Shown here piece after piece: positions 9,104-16,905 of a DNA stretch of 64,000 nucleotides. The stretch comes from Rhodospirillales bacterium (lineage in GTDB: Bacteria; Pseudomonadota; Alphaproteobacteria; Micavibrionales; Micavibrionaceae): positions 248,001-312,000 of the forward strand of contig JACKJA010000002.1 of NCBI GenBank assembly GCA_020638175.1, in the 5' to 3' direction. Each line of letters begins with the position of its first letter. Within the stretch, counting starts at the first letter, position 1. A program made the position numbers and the translations under genes. A model generated the notes under the pieces. That model worked only from the letters and a program-made list of their open reading frames with translations. It was not told the origin of the DNA and made no database searches.

Positions 9104-10570
9104 ATGAGCAACACGTTCTCCCAGAATCTCGACCTTCGCCAGTCACAAAACCTTGTCATGACGCCGCAGCTACAGCAAGCCATCAAGCTGCTGCAAATGG
9201 GCAACATGGAACTGGCCGAATATGTCGAGGAAGAGCTGGAAAAAAATCCGCTGCTGGAAAAAGCCCGCGATGACGACGGCTCGGACGATGATACGTCTTC
9301 ATCCGCGGCCGTCGAATCGGATTCCATGGACAGCGCCTTTGACGAAGTCTGGACCGGAAACGAACAAGCCAGCGATACGCCGCCGGATTTCGATTCCGGA
9401 TCAAACATGGCCACCGTCGGCGCCGGGGGAAGTGCATCATTCGATATTATGGATGAGAGCTTCGAAAACCGCCTGAGCGACGATAAAACCCTGCGCGATC
9501 ATTTGATGGAGCAATTGCATCTGGGATTTTCCGATGAACGGGACCGCATGATTGGCGGTTTGCTGATTGATCTGCTCGACGAAAGCGGTTATCTGCGCGA
9601 CGACCCGGCTGAATTATCGGGCCGCCTCGGCTGCTCCCCGGAACGGTTGGAACGCCTGCTAACCCGGATGAAACAATTCGATCCCACCGGCATTTTCGCC
9701 CATGATCTATCCGAATGCATGGCGTTGCAACTGGACGAAAAAGGCGCGCTGGACGCCCCGATGAAGGCGCTTTTAGACAACATAAACTTGCTGGCCACTC
9801 ACGATTATGAAGCCCTCTGCAAGGCCTGCGGCGTGAATGAAACATACCTGAAGGATATGATAGACGAAATTCGCCGCCTGAACCCCAAACCCGCCGGAGA
9901 TTTCGATCATCTGGTCGTACAGACCGCCGTGCCGGATGTTTTGATGAAGCGCCTGCCGAAAAACCTCGGGGGCGGCTGGCGGGTTGAACTGAACAACGAC
10001 ACGCTGCCCCGCGTTCTCGTTAACCAAACCTACTACACAGAGGTCGCCCAGCACGCAAAAAACAAACAGGATAAAACCTATCTGAACGAACAACTGGCTT
10101 CGGCTAACTGGCTGGTGCGCTCTCTTGACCAGCGTGCCAAAACCATCCTGAAAGTCGCCGGGGAAATCATCGAACAACAAGAAGGATTTTTCCTCTATGG
10201 AATCGAGTTTCTCAAACCTCTAACCCTGCGCGACATCGCGGAAGTCATCGACATGCACGAAAGCACAGTCAGCCGCGTCACCACCGGAAAATATATCGGC
10301 ACACCGCGCGGCCTGTTCGAATTGAAGTTTTTCTTCTCCACCGCATTGGGCAGCGGCGATGACGCTCACTCTGCCGAATCCGTCAAAGCCCGGATCAAAA
10401 CACTGGTCGACAATGAAGATCCGAAAAAAATCCTGTCGGATGACAAAATCGTCACTATATTGAACGACGAAGGGGTTGATATCGCCCGCCGCACCGTGGC
10501 TAAATACCGGGAAGCCCTGAACATCCCGTCATCTGTCCAGCGGCGGCGAATAAAAAAGAGCGGGTTTTGA
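9104..10570 (+). CDS. rpoN: RNA polymerase sigma-54 factor
   Basis: Alternative sigma factor that recognises -24/-12 promoters and needs AAA+ activators. 488 residues. Region I (MTPQLQQAIKLLQM, the activator-contact segment with Gln/Leu repeats) is at about 18-50, an acidic region II with many Asp/Ser lies at 55-105, then the core-binding and helix-turn-helix parts (LRDIAEVIDMHESTVSRV at about 375-392). The RpoN box ARRTVAKYR lies near the end and binds the -24 element. It follows putA by 4 bases and precedes hpf and ptsN, the usual proteobacterial order. lptB, commonly upstream in other bacteria, is replaced here by putA. Confidence 0.97.
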   Translation: MSNTFSQNLDLRQSQNLVMTPQLQQAIKLLQMGNMELAEYVEEELEKNPLLEKARDDDGSDDDTSSSAAVESDSMDSAFDEVWTGNEQASDTPPDFDSGSNMATVGAGGSASFDIMDESFENRLSDDKTLRDHLMEQLHLGFSDERDRMIGGLLIDLLDESGYLRDDPAELSGRLGCSPERLERLLTRMKQFDPTGIFAHDLSECMALQLDEKGALDAPMKALLDNINLLATHDYEALCKACGVNETYLKDMIDEIRRLNPKPAGDFDHLVVQTAVPDVLMKRLPKNLGGGWRVELNNDTLPRVLVNQTYYTEVAQHAKNKQDKTYLNEQLASANWLVRSLDQRAKTILKVAGEIIEQQEGFFLYGIEFLKPLTLRDIAEVIDMHESTVSRVTTGKYIGTPRGLFELKFFFSTALGSGDDAHSAESVKARIKTLVDNEDPKKILSDDKIVTILNDEGVDIARRTVAKYREALNIPSSVQRRRIKKSGF

Positions 10571-10770
10571 AACCATAATCTCGTGACCTGCGAATAAAGC
10601 AGATATGAGATGATTTTAAAAATCCAGAGAAGAGAGAGATTCTATGTTTCGTCACATCCGGCTCTTGAGCCTGACCGCTCCGACCCTGATGGTAAAATTC
10701 TAAAAGAATTCCTTGAATTTCAAAGCACAGAACCCCAACTGATAAAGAGAGGCATTAAAGAGGAAAAAAA

Positions 10771-10861
10771 CATGTGTTCCTCTTGTCTTTACAAGCCAAA
10801 ACCTGTTAAAACGCCTATGGTTTTAACAAACGTAGTATCCAATCAACAGAAAGAACAATAG
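10771..10861 (+). CDS. Possible short leader ORF before hpf
   Basis: A 29-codon frame starting MCSSCLYKPKPVKTP, with a good ribosome binding site (GAGGAAAAAAAC before the ATG) and a TAG two bases before the hpf start. The hpf start itself has only a weak binding site, so coupled translation is possible. The frame contains a perfect inverted repeat. It has no recognised homologue family, and such a short frame may be chance. An in-frame extension further upstream is also open but has no visible binding site. The rest of the roughly 290-base rpoN-hpf gap holds nothing I can name. Confidence 0.25.
10804..10828. repeat. Perfect inverted repeat upstream of hpf
   Basis: Arms TGTTAAAAC and GTTTTAACA, separated by GCCTATG, 35 bases before the hpf start. 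There is no T-run after it, so it is not a typical terminator. It could be an operator or an RNA hairpin controlling hpf translation. Confidence 0.5.
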
Positions 10862-10863
10862 CC

Positions 10864-11487
10864 ATGCAAATCACGGTTCAAGGCAAACAGATGGATCTGG
10901 GCGATGCGTTGCGCACCCACGTCACGGACAAGCTGGACGAAATCAATCACAAATATTTCAACCATGCGACCGACGCCACCGTCACATTCTCGAAGGAAGG
11001 CCACGGCCATAGCGCGACCAAAGCTCATATCTCCATTCGTATCGGCAAGGACATTATGGTCATGGCCGATAATATCGCGGGCGATCCGTACGGCGCTTTT
11101 GACACAGCCGCCGAAAAAGTTGCCAAACAAATGCGGCGCTATAAGAAACGCTTGCGCGATCACCATGACCGCCTCGAAAAGTCTCCGGAAGCCGAAAGCA
11201 TGAAGGCACGCGATTATGTGCTGGAAGCTACGCCCGAAGATCACGATGAAAGTGAAGATAGTGTGCCCCATGGTAAAGATCCGGTTGTCGTAGCCGAACT
11301 GACCACGGCCATCCAGACCATGAGCGTTTCGGAAGCCGTCATGAGACTCGATCTGTCCGGTCAAACCGCCATGCTGTTCCGTAATGCTTCCCATAGCGGT
11401 CTGAACATGGTCTATCGCCGGGCCGACGGAAATATCGGCTGGGTAGACCCGGAAGGAAATGGCAACAGTGCCGCGAACGCTGCTTGA
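10864..11487 (+). CDS. hpf: Ribosome hibernation promoting factor, long form
   Basis: Binds the decoding centre of idle ribosomes and, in the long form, dimerises them into 100S particles in stationary phase. 207 residues. The S30AE domain is at about 1-110 (MQITVQGKQMDLGDALRTHV, basic helix KVAKQMRRYKKRLRDHH). A linker follows, then the C-terminal dimerisation domain at about 135-195 (VVAELTTAIQTMSVSEAVMRL and NMVYRRADGNIGWVDP). The length and C-terminal domain place it with long HPF rather than E. coli short HPF or YfiA. It lies in the conserved rpoN-hpf-ptsN block and is followed by a good rho-independent terminator. Its own ribosome binding site is weak. Confidence 0.96.
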   Translation: MQITVQGKQMDLGDALRTHVTDKLDEINHKYFNHATDATVTFSKEGHGHSATKAHISIRIGKDIMVMADNIAGDPYGAFDTAAEKVAKQMRRYKKRLRDHHDRLEKSPEAESMKARDYVLEATPEDHDESEDSVPHGKDPVVVAELTTAIQTMSVSEAVMRLDLSGQTAMLFRNASHSGLNMVYRRADGNIGWVDPEGNGNSAANAA

Positions 11488-11526
11488 TTCTCTAAAGATC
11501 GCGCAGCAAAAAATAGATTAGAAAGA

Positions 11527-11555
11527 CCCCTTGTGAAAATAAGGGGTTTTTCTTT
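11527..11555 (+). terminator. Rho-independent terminator after hpf
   Basis: A hairpin with stem CCCCTT/AAGGGG and an 8-base loop, followed by TTTTTCTTT. It lies about 40 bases after the hpf stop and separates rpoN-hpf from ptsN. The rest of the 210-base gap to ptsN is AT-rich; a TATACT at 11601-11606 could be a -10 element but has no clear -35 partner. Confidence 0.8.
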
Positions 11556-11698
11556 GGATATAAAAAAGTTAAGTATTAGCAATGACTTAAATGAAGTTTT
11601 TATACTAAAAAAGCTTGGCACCCGGCCTTTTTCAGACTATCTATCTTCCTACAAAAACAAAAAACAAAACGCACAATAAACAGTGTGGAGGTACATAA

Positions 11699-12172
11699 AT
11701 GGTTATTGCAAACGAGCAAATGCTGGTTGATTTGGTTTTGCCTAATCTGAAGGCTGCAAACCGTAAACAGATTTTTCAGACACTGGCCCAAAAAGCAGCC
11801 TTGGCTACAGGGCTTGGCTGTCATGATCTAATGGCCGCTTTATGGGATACAGAGCAAAGAACCTCCTCCGGCATCGGCGATGGTGTTGCCATACCGCACT
11901 TGCGCGTACGCGGACTTCGGGAACCGTTCACCCTTTTTGCCCGCTTGTCTCATCTGGTCGACTTTGATGCACCTGATGGTGACCCTGTTGATATGGTGTT
12001 TTTGATTCTTTCACCGCAGAAAGAAGATCAAGCCTTTCATTTGCGCCGTCTGGCACATATCTCCCGGCTTTTGCGCCATGAAGATATGCGTAGACGCCTG
12101 CACGGCTCTCATGACGCCGAAGCGCTGCAGGTCATGTTTTATGACCCCGAACAAATTATGATTGCCGCCTGA
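11699..12172 (+). CDS. ptsN: Nitrogen-regulatory PTS EIIA component (EIIA-Ntr)
   Basis: Phosphoryl acceptor of the regulatory PTS-Ntr chain (PtsP, NPr, PtsN), which adjusts K+ transport, nitrogen and stress functions rather than sugar uptake. 157 residues cover one PTS EIIA type-2 domain. The phosphorylated residue is His67 in GDGVAIPHLRVRG, followed by the usual VDFDAPDGDPVDMVFLILSP strand. A strong ribosome binding site (GGAGG, 8 bases before ATG) fixes the start. The gene is third in the rpoN-hpf-ptsN block but separated from hpf by a terminator, so it likely has its own promoter. No ptsP, NPr or hprK is seen in the window. Confidence 0.95.
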   Translation: MVIANEQMLVDLVLPNLKAANRKQIFQTLAQKAALATGLGCHDLMAALWDTEQRTSSGIGDGVAIPHLRVRGLREPFTLFARLSHLVDFDAPDGDPVDMVFLILSPQKEDQAFHLRRLAHISRLLRHEDMRRRLHGSHDAEALQVMFYDPEQIMIAA

Positions 12173-12189
12173 CCGTTAATGCACGGTCA
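12170..12189. terminator. Hairpin across the converging ptsN and DUF1150 stops
   Basis: Perfect seven-base arms TGACCGT/ACGGTCA with a six-base loop. It contains the ptsN TGA stop and, on the other strand, the TAA stop of the DUF1150 gene. There is no T-run on either side, so intrinsic termination is uncertain; it may protect both 3' ends. Confidence 0.4.
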
Positions 12190-12406
12190 TGGGCATTAAT
12201 GATTGTTCTTGCGCGAACACAGCGCCAGTCGTTTCGTTTTCCAGGATACCCAGCAAATCGCCGTCCGCAGCATACACTCCGTATGCCTTAACGCCATCTT
12301 GAACAACCGGCCGGATATAGGCAAGATACTGCGCCCCAAAAAGCCGCCAGTCCTGAACCGTCAAACGTTTCAGGGCCTGCAGGGATTTTTCTGTTGGATG
12401 ATGCAT
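12176..12406 (-). CDS. DUF1150 family small protein
   Basis: A 76-residue cytoplasmic protein of the DUF1150 family, found in alphaproteobacteria and usually next to a small heat-shock gene, as here. Recognised from the pattern LTVQDWRLFGAQYLAYIRPV, then a Gly-Val-Lys-Ala-Tyr-Gly strand, YAADGDLLGIL, and the C-terminal PMTVH. The function is not known; the pairing with Hsp20 suggests a stress-linked role. It is 17 bases downstream of hsp20 on the same strand, so the two are almost certainly one operon. Confidence 0.85.
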   Translation of the reverse strand: MHHPTEKSLQALKRLTVQDWRLFGAQYLAYIRPVVQDGVKAYGVYAADGDLLGILENETTGAVFAQEQSLMPMTVH

Positions 12407-12423
12407 TTTTCCTGCCCCCTTTT

Positions 12424-12945
12424 TTACGATTTCCGGCCTTTTTTGCTAGAAGAAGACGATCCTGATTCGGCCCGGTCATCTATTTCAACATCAATCGCCT
12501 GCGGAGGCAAGGCAGCCTTACCGTTACCTTTTCCCGCGGGAGCAGAAATCTCGATCTTGCGCGCCGCCGATTCCGGAATCACACGCACCATGTCGATGTG
12601 AAGCAGCCCGTTATCCAAAGCCGCGCCACGTACCTCTATCCCGTCAGCCAGGACAAAAGACCGTTGGAATTGGCGCGCGGCAATGCCACGATGCAAGTAA
12701 ATCCGCTGTTCATCGTCAACCTGTTTGCCACGAACAGTCAACTGATTATGCTCGACCTCAACATCAAGGTCATCCATCGTAAACCCGGCAACAGCCAGCG
12801 TAATCCGCAGGCAATCGTCACCGATTTGTTCCACATTATAGGGGGGGTAACCGTCCGCATTCTTTTTCAAACGATCAAGGTCACGCTCGAACTGGTCAAA
12901 ACCGAGAAAAAACGGATGGTCAAACAAAGATAGTCTTGCTGTCAT
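12424..12945 (-). CDS. Hsp20/alpha-crystallin small heat-shock protein
   Basis: An ATP-independent holdase that binds unfolding proteins, related to IbpA. 173 residues. A short N-terminal arm (SLFDHPFFLGFDQFERDLDRL) is followed by the alpha-crystallin domain at about 35-125, with YPPYNVEQIGDD, LRITLAVAGFTMDDLDVEV, RGIAARQFQRSF and the conserved A-x-x-x-NGLLHI-like strand (AALDNGLLHIDM). The C-terminal tail is longer than in IbpA and ends in a serine run and KKGRKS. The IxI motif region reads KIEISA. AAGAGGAG before the ATG is a good ribosome binding site. It is expected to be heat-induced; I see no clear ROSE thermometer in the 100-base leader. Confidence 0.95.
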   Translation of the reverse strand: MTARLSLFDHPFFLGFDQFERDLDRLKKNADGYPPYNVEQIGDDCLRITLAVAGFTMDDLDVEVEHNQLTVRGKQVDDEQRIYLHRGIAARQFQRSFVLADGIEVRGAALDNGLLHIDMVRVIPESAARKIEISAPAGKGNGKAALPPQAIDVEIDDRAESGSSSSSKKGRKS

Positions 12946-13017
12946 AGTCTAACTCCTCTTATGAGCAAGTTAATATCAATCGGCAGCCCGCCTTAAAGCA
13001 GCACCGCTATTAACAAT

Positions 13018-13047
13018 AGTATATAGAAAAGAAACCGATCAAATCAA
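13018..13047 (-). promoter_or_regulatory. Possible promoter of hsp20-DUF1150
   Basis: On the minus strand TTGATT, an 18-base spacer and TATACT lie about 70 bases before the hsp20 start; an overlapping TATATA with a 16-base spacer is an alternative. It resembles a sigma-70 promoter; no convincing sigma-32 (CTTGAA/CCCCAT) site was found. Confidence 0.3.
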
Positions 13048-13049
13048 GA

Positions 13050-13250
13050 TCAAGCCGCTTTGCCGGCTTTAAAGGCTTTTTCCGCCCGTTTTTTGACAAA
13101 AGCCCGATCACAGTAAAGACACTCAACGACATCCTTGCCATCAAATGTATACCAGACAACCGGGTGCCCCAGTGCCCCACCCCCGCCATCGCATTTGACA
13201 TCGCTGACATCATCGGCAACCACAATCATTTCCGGGGTCTGAACAGGCAT
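13050..13250 (-). CDS. zf-CHCC zinc-finger protein (NDUFS6-like)
   Basis: A 66-residue protein with the zf-CHCC domain, the bacterial relative of mitochondrial complex I subunit NDUFS6; a link to complex I assembly or stability is inferred from that homology. The zinc ligands are in VKCDGGGGALGHPVVWYT (Cys, His) and ECLYCDRAF (Cys-x2-Cys). The chosen start MPVQTPEMIVVADD has AGGAGA seven bases before the ATG and fits the usual family length. An earlier ATG (MSLYNKDANKK, 19 codons upstream) and one still further up have poorer binding sites. It is divergent from the next gene and lies upstream of hsp20 on the same strand. Confidence 0.88.
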   Translation of the reverse strand: MPVQTPEMIVVADDVSDVKCDGGGGALGHPVVWYTFDGKDVVECLYCDRAFVKKRAEKAFKAGKAA

Positions 13251-13342
13251 GAAAAGCTCTCCTACAGGCTTTAACTTTTTATTTGCATCTTTATTATAGA
13301 GTGACATTACAAAACCCCGGTGACAAGAGGAAAACCGCAACG

Positions 13343-13735
13343 ATGGGGACGACAGCAAACGAAACCCGCTTCACTAGCAATCCGGCGATAAAGGGCCGCG
13401 AAGAGTCCTACATTACATTGTCGGTTAACCTGGAAACCGTTTTAAAAAGCTGGCGCCATTCTCTCTATGCCTTCGAATGGCTGGACGAAAAGGGCGCTAT
13501 CAAGCCGTTTGAATCCCTCCCTGAATCGGAAAAATCAAGATACCTGATGATAGAAACCGCCTTTGAAAAGGGGCAACCTCTGGAACAACCTGTTTTGGGA
13601 ATCGGGCTAATGGACAATGTTGAAATCGGCGCCGGGAAAGCCGTTCTTCTAACGCTGGCCGCCCACAAAGTAAAAACCATGCCCGTTCATATTCCCAAAA
13701 GCCACCGGGATGATTTCCGGCCTTTTTTAGCCTGA
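13343..13735 (+). CDS. Unknown cytoplasmic protein
   Basis: A 130-residue protein not recognised as a named family. The start MGTTANETRFTSNPA is preceded by GAGGAAAAC. It has a hydrophilic, globular composition with no signal peptide or membrane segment. Features include an N-terminal Gly-Arg-Glu-Glu-Ser-Tyr-Ile-Thr strand, the WRHSLYAFEWLDEKG helix-turn, a GIGLMDNVEIGAGKAVLLTLAA segment shortened here to its core GIGLMDNVEIGAG, and an HIPKSHRDDF end. It is divergent from the zf-CHCC gene and precedes the pilin-like gene by 22 bases on the same strand, so the two may be cotranscribed. Confidence 0.7.
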   Translation: MGTTANETRFTSNPAIKGREESYITLSVNLETVLKSWRHSLYAFEWLDEKGAIKPFESLPESEKSRYLMIETAFEKGQPLEQPVLGIGLMDNVEIGAGKAVLLTLAAHKVKTMPVHIPKSHRDDFRPFLA

Positions 13736-13757
13736 ATTTTCCCTGTACACTGGAATC

Positions 13758-14447
13758 ATGAAAAACAGCTGCTCCCAATCCGGCAATGTTATGATCTACA
13801 TCCTGATCGCTGTCGCGCTCATGGCGGCGCTAACCTTTGCCGTTGCCCAAAGCGACCGGACAACTCTGTCAAATTTGACCAAAGACAAATTGAAACTCTA
13901 CGCATCGGACATCATAGAATACGGCGATACCATCAAAAAAGCCGCTATCCAGATCCGGCTGCGCGGCGCACTAGCCACCGAAATCAGCTTCGCCCACACC
14001 AATGCCGATCCGGCCTACGGTACCTACGATAACGATCCGGACAATGAAATCTTTAATCCCGAAGGCGGGGCTATTATATACAAAACGCCCGATGCTCTGG
14101 CCCTGACCAACAGCAGCACCAAATTTCAGTTTTATGGTGAAAATGAAGTGGAAGAAGTCGGCTCTACCTGTAACGCAGCCGAGTGTACCGATTTGCTTTT
14201 TGTGGTGCCGAATTTAAAAGAGTCCGTCTGCATTGAAATCAACAATACGCTGGGCATTGGTGACAAAAACGACCCGCCGCCAACCGATGGTGGCCTCGAC
14301 ATAACGGAATTTGCCGGTGCCTACAATTATGGGGCCACGATCGGGGATGAAGCGGGTTCCTCCGATCTAAAAGGAAAAACGGCAGGGTGTTTTTATGACG
14401 GTGCTGCCGGGGAGTACGTTTACTACCAGGTCTTAATCGCCCGTTAG
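13758..14447 (+). CDS. Pilin-like secreted or membrane-anchored protein
   Basis: A 229-residue protein with a type IV pilin-like N-terminus: a short polar leader ending in Ser-Gly (MKNSCSQSG), then NVMIYILIAVALMAALTFAV, about 21 hydrophobic residues. This resembles a prepilin peptidase site, but position +1 would be Asn and position +5 Tyr in place of the usual Glu, so it would be an atypical pseudopilin or a simple signal anchor. The rest is a polar extracytoplasmic domain, rich in Asp, Asn, Gly and Thr, with two cysteine pairs (STCNAAEC and single Cys residues later). No pilus assembly genes are near. It ends two bases from the converging cysS stop. The function is unknown. Confidence 0.75.
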   Translation: MKNSCSQSGNVMIYILIAVALMAALTFAVAQSDRTTLSNLTKDKLKLYASDIIEYGDTIKKAAIQIRLRGALATEISFAHTNADPAYGTYDNDPDNEIFNPEGGAIIYKTPDALALTNSSTKFQFYGENEVEEVGSTCNAAECTDLLFVVPNLKESVCIEINNTLGIGDKNDPPPTDGGLDITEFAGAYNYGATIGDEAGSSDLKGKTAGCFYDGAAGEYVYYQVLIAR

Positions 14448-14449
14448 CC

Positions 14450-15835
14450 TCAGGAAACCCGGCGCCATTTGGGCCCGTCAGGCGTATCTTCAATAACAAC
14501 CCCCATCGCTGTCAACTCATCCCGGATTTCATCGGCACGGGCAAAGTTTTTTGCTGCACGAACATCTGTTCTTTCCCGCAACAATTTTTCAACTTTCCCG
14601 GCATCAATATCATCACCGGAAACAGAGTATCCAAGCCAAGTCGCCGGATCTTCCTGCAAAATACCAAACAGCTTCGCCGCCGCAAGTAACTGTCCTTTGA
14701 GTTCGGGAGTCCGTTCAGACGCAGCCTCTTTTGCCAAAGCATTAAGAACCGCAATAGCCTTGGGTGTATTCAGATCATCACAAAGAGCGTCCATAAAACT
14801 TTCCGGCACACCGGCATCCGGGCTAGCCGGAACATCAGCGAGATCCTTCAAAACATTGTACAAACGATCAAGCATGCTCTTCGACTGGGCAATCGTATCA
14901 TCCCCCCAGTCCAGCGGTTGCCGGTAATGAGCAGCCAGAAGAGCCAGACGCAAAACTTCCCCCTGATGATCCTCCAGAAGCTCATGAATCAGCGCGATGT
15001 TCCCCAGCGATTTCGACATTTTTGTACCGCTCATCGTCAGAAAACCGTTATGAACCCAGTATTTGGCAAAAGCGGTTATATCGGTTTCATGACCGTGGGC
15101 ACAGCAACTCTGCGCCATCTCGTTTTCATGGTGCGGAAATTTCAGATCGGCGCCGCCGCCATGAATATCAAACGGCAGCCCTAAAAATTTTTCGCTCATC
15201 GCCGAGCACTCAATATGCCAACCCGGACGCCCATAGCCCCACGGGCTATCCCAGCCCGGCTGGTCAGCAGAAGAAGGTTTCCACAGCACAAAATCCGCCG
15301 GATCTTTCTTGTACGGTGCAACCTCGACCCGCGCCCCGGCAATTTGCTCATCCCGGCTGCGCCCGGACAAACGGCCATATTGCTCGTATGACGGAACGTT
15401 GAACAAGACGTGCCCGTCCTTCTCATAAGCATGCCCGGCCATAATCAGTTTTTCAATCAACGTGATAATCTCTGGCATGGTTTCCGTTGCCCGCGGCTGG
15501 ATATCCGGTTTGCTTACACCCAAAGCAGCCATATCATCATTATAAATACGCTCATATTTTCGGGTAATCTCGTCAATGGGAACGTTCAGCTCTTTGGCCC
15601 GGACCATAATCTTGTCATCAACATCCGTGATATTGGACGCATAGGTAACTTTGGGATAAAGCATCTTCAAAACCCGCGCCAGCATATCGAACACAACCGC
15701 CTGCCGTGCGTTCCCGATATGAGCATAATTATAAACCGTTGGCCCGCAGGCATACATCCGCACATGCACCGGATCGATCGGTGTAAAAATATCTTTTTTA
15801 CCTGTCAACGTATTATGGAGCTTTAATTCCGGCAT
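14450..15835 (-). CDS. cysS: Cysteine--tRNA ligase
   Basis: Class I aminoacyl-tRNA synthetase charging tRNA-Cys. 461 residues, the normal length. The zinc-binding Cys30 and the HIGH-type motif are in MYACGPTVYNYAHIGNARQ (His39-Ile-Gly-Asn). WHIECSAMS and HGGGADLKFPHHENE supply further zinc/cysteine ligands, and KMSKS is present in SGTKMSKSLGN. The C-terminal anticodon-binding DALR/helical region ends with a GVVIEDTPDGPKWRR segment. It lies downstream of the response-regulator gene on the same strand with a 64-base gap. Confidence 0.97.
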   Translation of the reverse strand: MPELKLHNTLTGKKDIFTPIDPVHVRMYACGPTVYNYAHIGNARQAVVFDMLARVLKMLYPKVTYASNITDVDDKIMVRAKELNVPIDEITRKYERIYNDDMAALGVSKPDIQPRATETMPEIITLIEKLIMAGHAYEKDGHVLFNVPSYEQYGRLSGRSRDEQIAGARVEVAPYKKDPADFVLWKPSSADQPGWDSPWGYGRPGWHIECSAMSEKFLGLPFDIHGGGADLKFPHHENEMAQSCCAHGHETDITAFAKYWVHNGFLTMSGTKMSKSLGNIALIHELLEDHQGEVLRLALLAAHYRQPLDWGDDTIAQSKSMLDRLYNVLKDLADVPASPDAGVPESFMDALCDDLNTPKAIAVLNALAKEAASERTPELKGQLLAAAKLFGILQEDPATWLGYSVSGDDIDAGKVEKLLRERTDVRAAKNFARADEIRDELTAMGVVIEDTPDGPKWRRVS

Positions 15836-15899
15836 AAATCATCCCTCTTTTGCTATTCTTTACGAATAGGCGATTGCGTAAAAAAGAGCAAGCACGGGA

Positions 15900-16760
15900 T
15901 TATTTAATAAAGGGCGATTTCTGGATGGCCGCCAAAAGCCGGTCCTTGGCAAAGGGCTTTTTCAAAAACCCGGCAGCGCCGCTTTTGCTGGCAGACACGA
16001 TATTCGTTTTCATCGTATCGACGCTGACCATGATGACATAGGCATCGGGATCGATTTTCTTAAGCGCATGCAGCGTTTCATGGCCATTCAGCCCCGGCAA
16101 ATGAATATCCAGCAAAACGATATCCGGCGCATGCTCGATATAGGATATAATCGCCTCTTCCCCGCTGCTGACATAAGAAAATTTATATTGCTTGTTCAGG
16201 ATATCAATGGCGCAGGCCGCCGTAAACCGGTCATCTTCAACCAATAACACGAACGGCTCGGTCCGTTTTTTCCGGCGCAAGGCCAACGAACCGACCTTGT
16301 GCGCATCAGCCATCGCCCGGTAAGCCTCCACGCGTTTGGCCGCCAGCAACCGTTGCTCGGCCAGTTTCTGATAGGTATGGCTGTCCTTGGCCAAATGGCT
16401 GTAACGGGACAGACTTTTCCCGGCCTGTCCCGCAAGCGTTTCGAATAGTTCCTTTGATGTGGCCTGCTCTGCTTCATTGCGGGGCCGCATCAATATAACA
16501 ACATCCCCATCGGAAAATCCGTACAGGATAGCATTACCAAAAACATCAATTTTTGCCTGCGCCTTTGCAAGAAGCGCCTGCCCTTCGACCTGTATCTTGT
16601 CGAGGTTTTTTTTAATGGTCTTCGGCTGATCGGTCAGGTCAAAATGATTGATTTTCCCCGACAACGCAAAATGCATCCCAACCCAGCCACTGGCATCGCT
16701 GCGTATTTTTTCGATAAATCCCAGAAAATGATGCTCCGGGCTTTCCTGAATTATTTTCAT
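15900..16760 (-). CDS. Response regulator with C-terminal receiver and unknown N-terminal domain
   Basis: 286 residues in an unusual order. Residues 1-165 form a domain I do not recognise (opening MKIIQESPEHHFLGFIEKI; strands WVGMHFALSG, GNAILYGFSDGDVVILMRP). The REC receiver domain follows at about 168-286, with the acidic pair in VLLVEDDRF, phospho-acceptor Asp218 in IVLLDIHLPGLNGHE, a switch Ser/Thr in VIMVSVD and the conserved Lys in GFLKKPFAKD. No DNA-binding output domain is present. A cognate kinase is not adjacent. The N-terminal part may be a small sensory or output domain: its GFSDGDVVILMRP segment is reminiscent of a regulatory strand-turn-strand but is not diagnostic. It is upstream of cysS on the same strand. 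Confidence 0.82.
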   Translation of the reverse strand: MKIIQESPEHHFLGFIEKIRSDASGWVGMHFALSGKINHFDLTDQPKTIKKNLDKIQVEGQALLAKAQAKIDVFGNAILYGFSDGDVVILMRPRNEAEQATSKELFETLAGQAGKSLSRYSHLAKDSHTYQKLAEQRLLAAKRVEAYRAMADAHKVGSLALRRKKRTEPFVLLVEDDRFTAACAIDILNKQYKFSYVSSGEEAIISYIEHAPDIVLLDIHLPGLNGHETLHALKKIDPDAYVIMVSVDTMKTNIVSASKSGAAGFLKKPFAKDRLLAAIQKSPFIK

Positions 16761-16905
16761 TCTTATCTACAATTCCCTTGCCAGAACGGCGACATAACCA
16801 GAACTCACTATACCATAAATTTTCGGAGACAAAACGGGTTGCTTTCAGACAACAAGAGGATTAAACGAATATCAGTCTTTTCTAAAACATGAAGGAGATA
16901 AAACC

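Noticed and set aside
10610..10770. Upstream extension of the short ORF before hpf
   Set aside because: No ribosome binding site and no protein-like composition; only the last 29 codons have some support.
11615..11621. TTGGCAC upstream of ptsN, like a sigma-54 -24 element
   Set aside because: The -12 GC at the required distance is missing (CTTTTT instead of TTGCA), so no sigma-54 promoter is supported.
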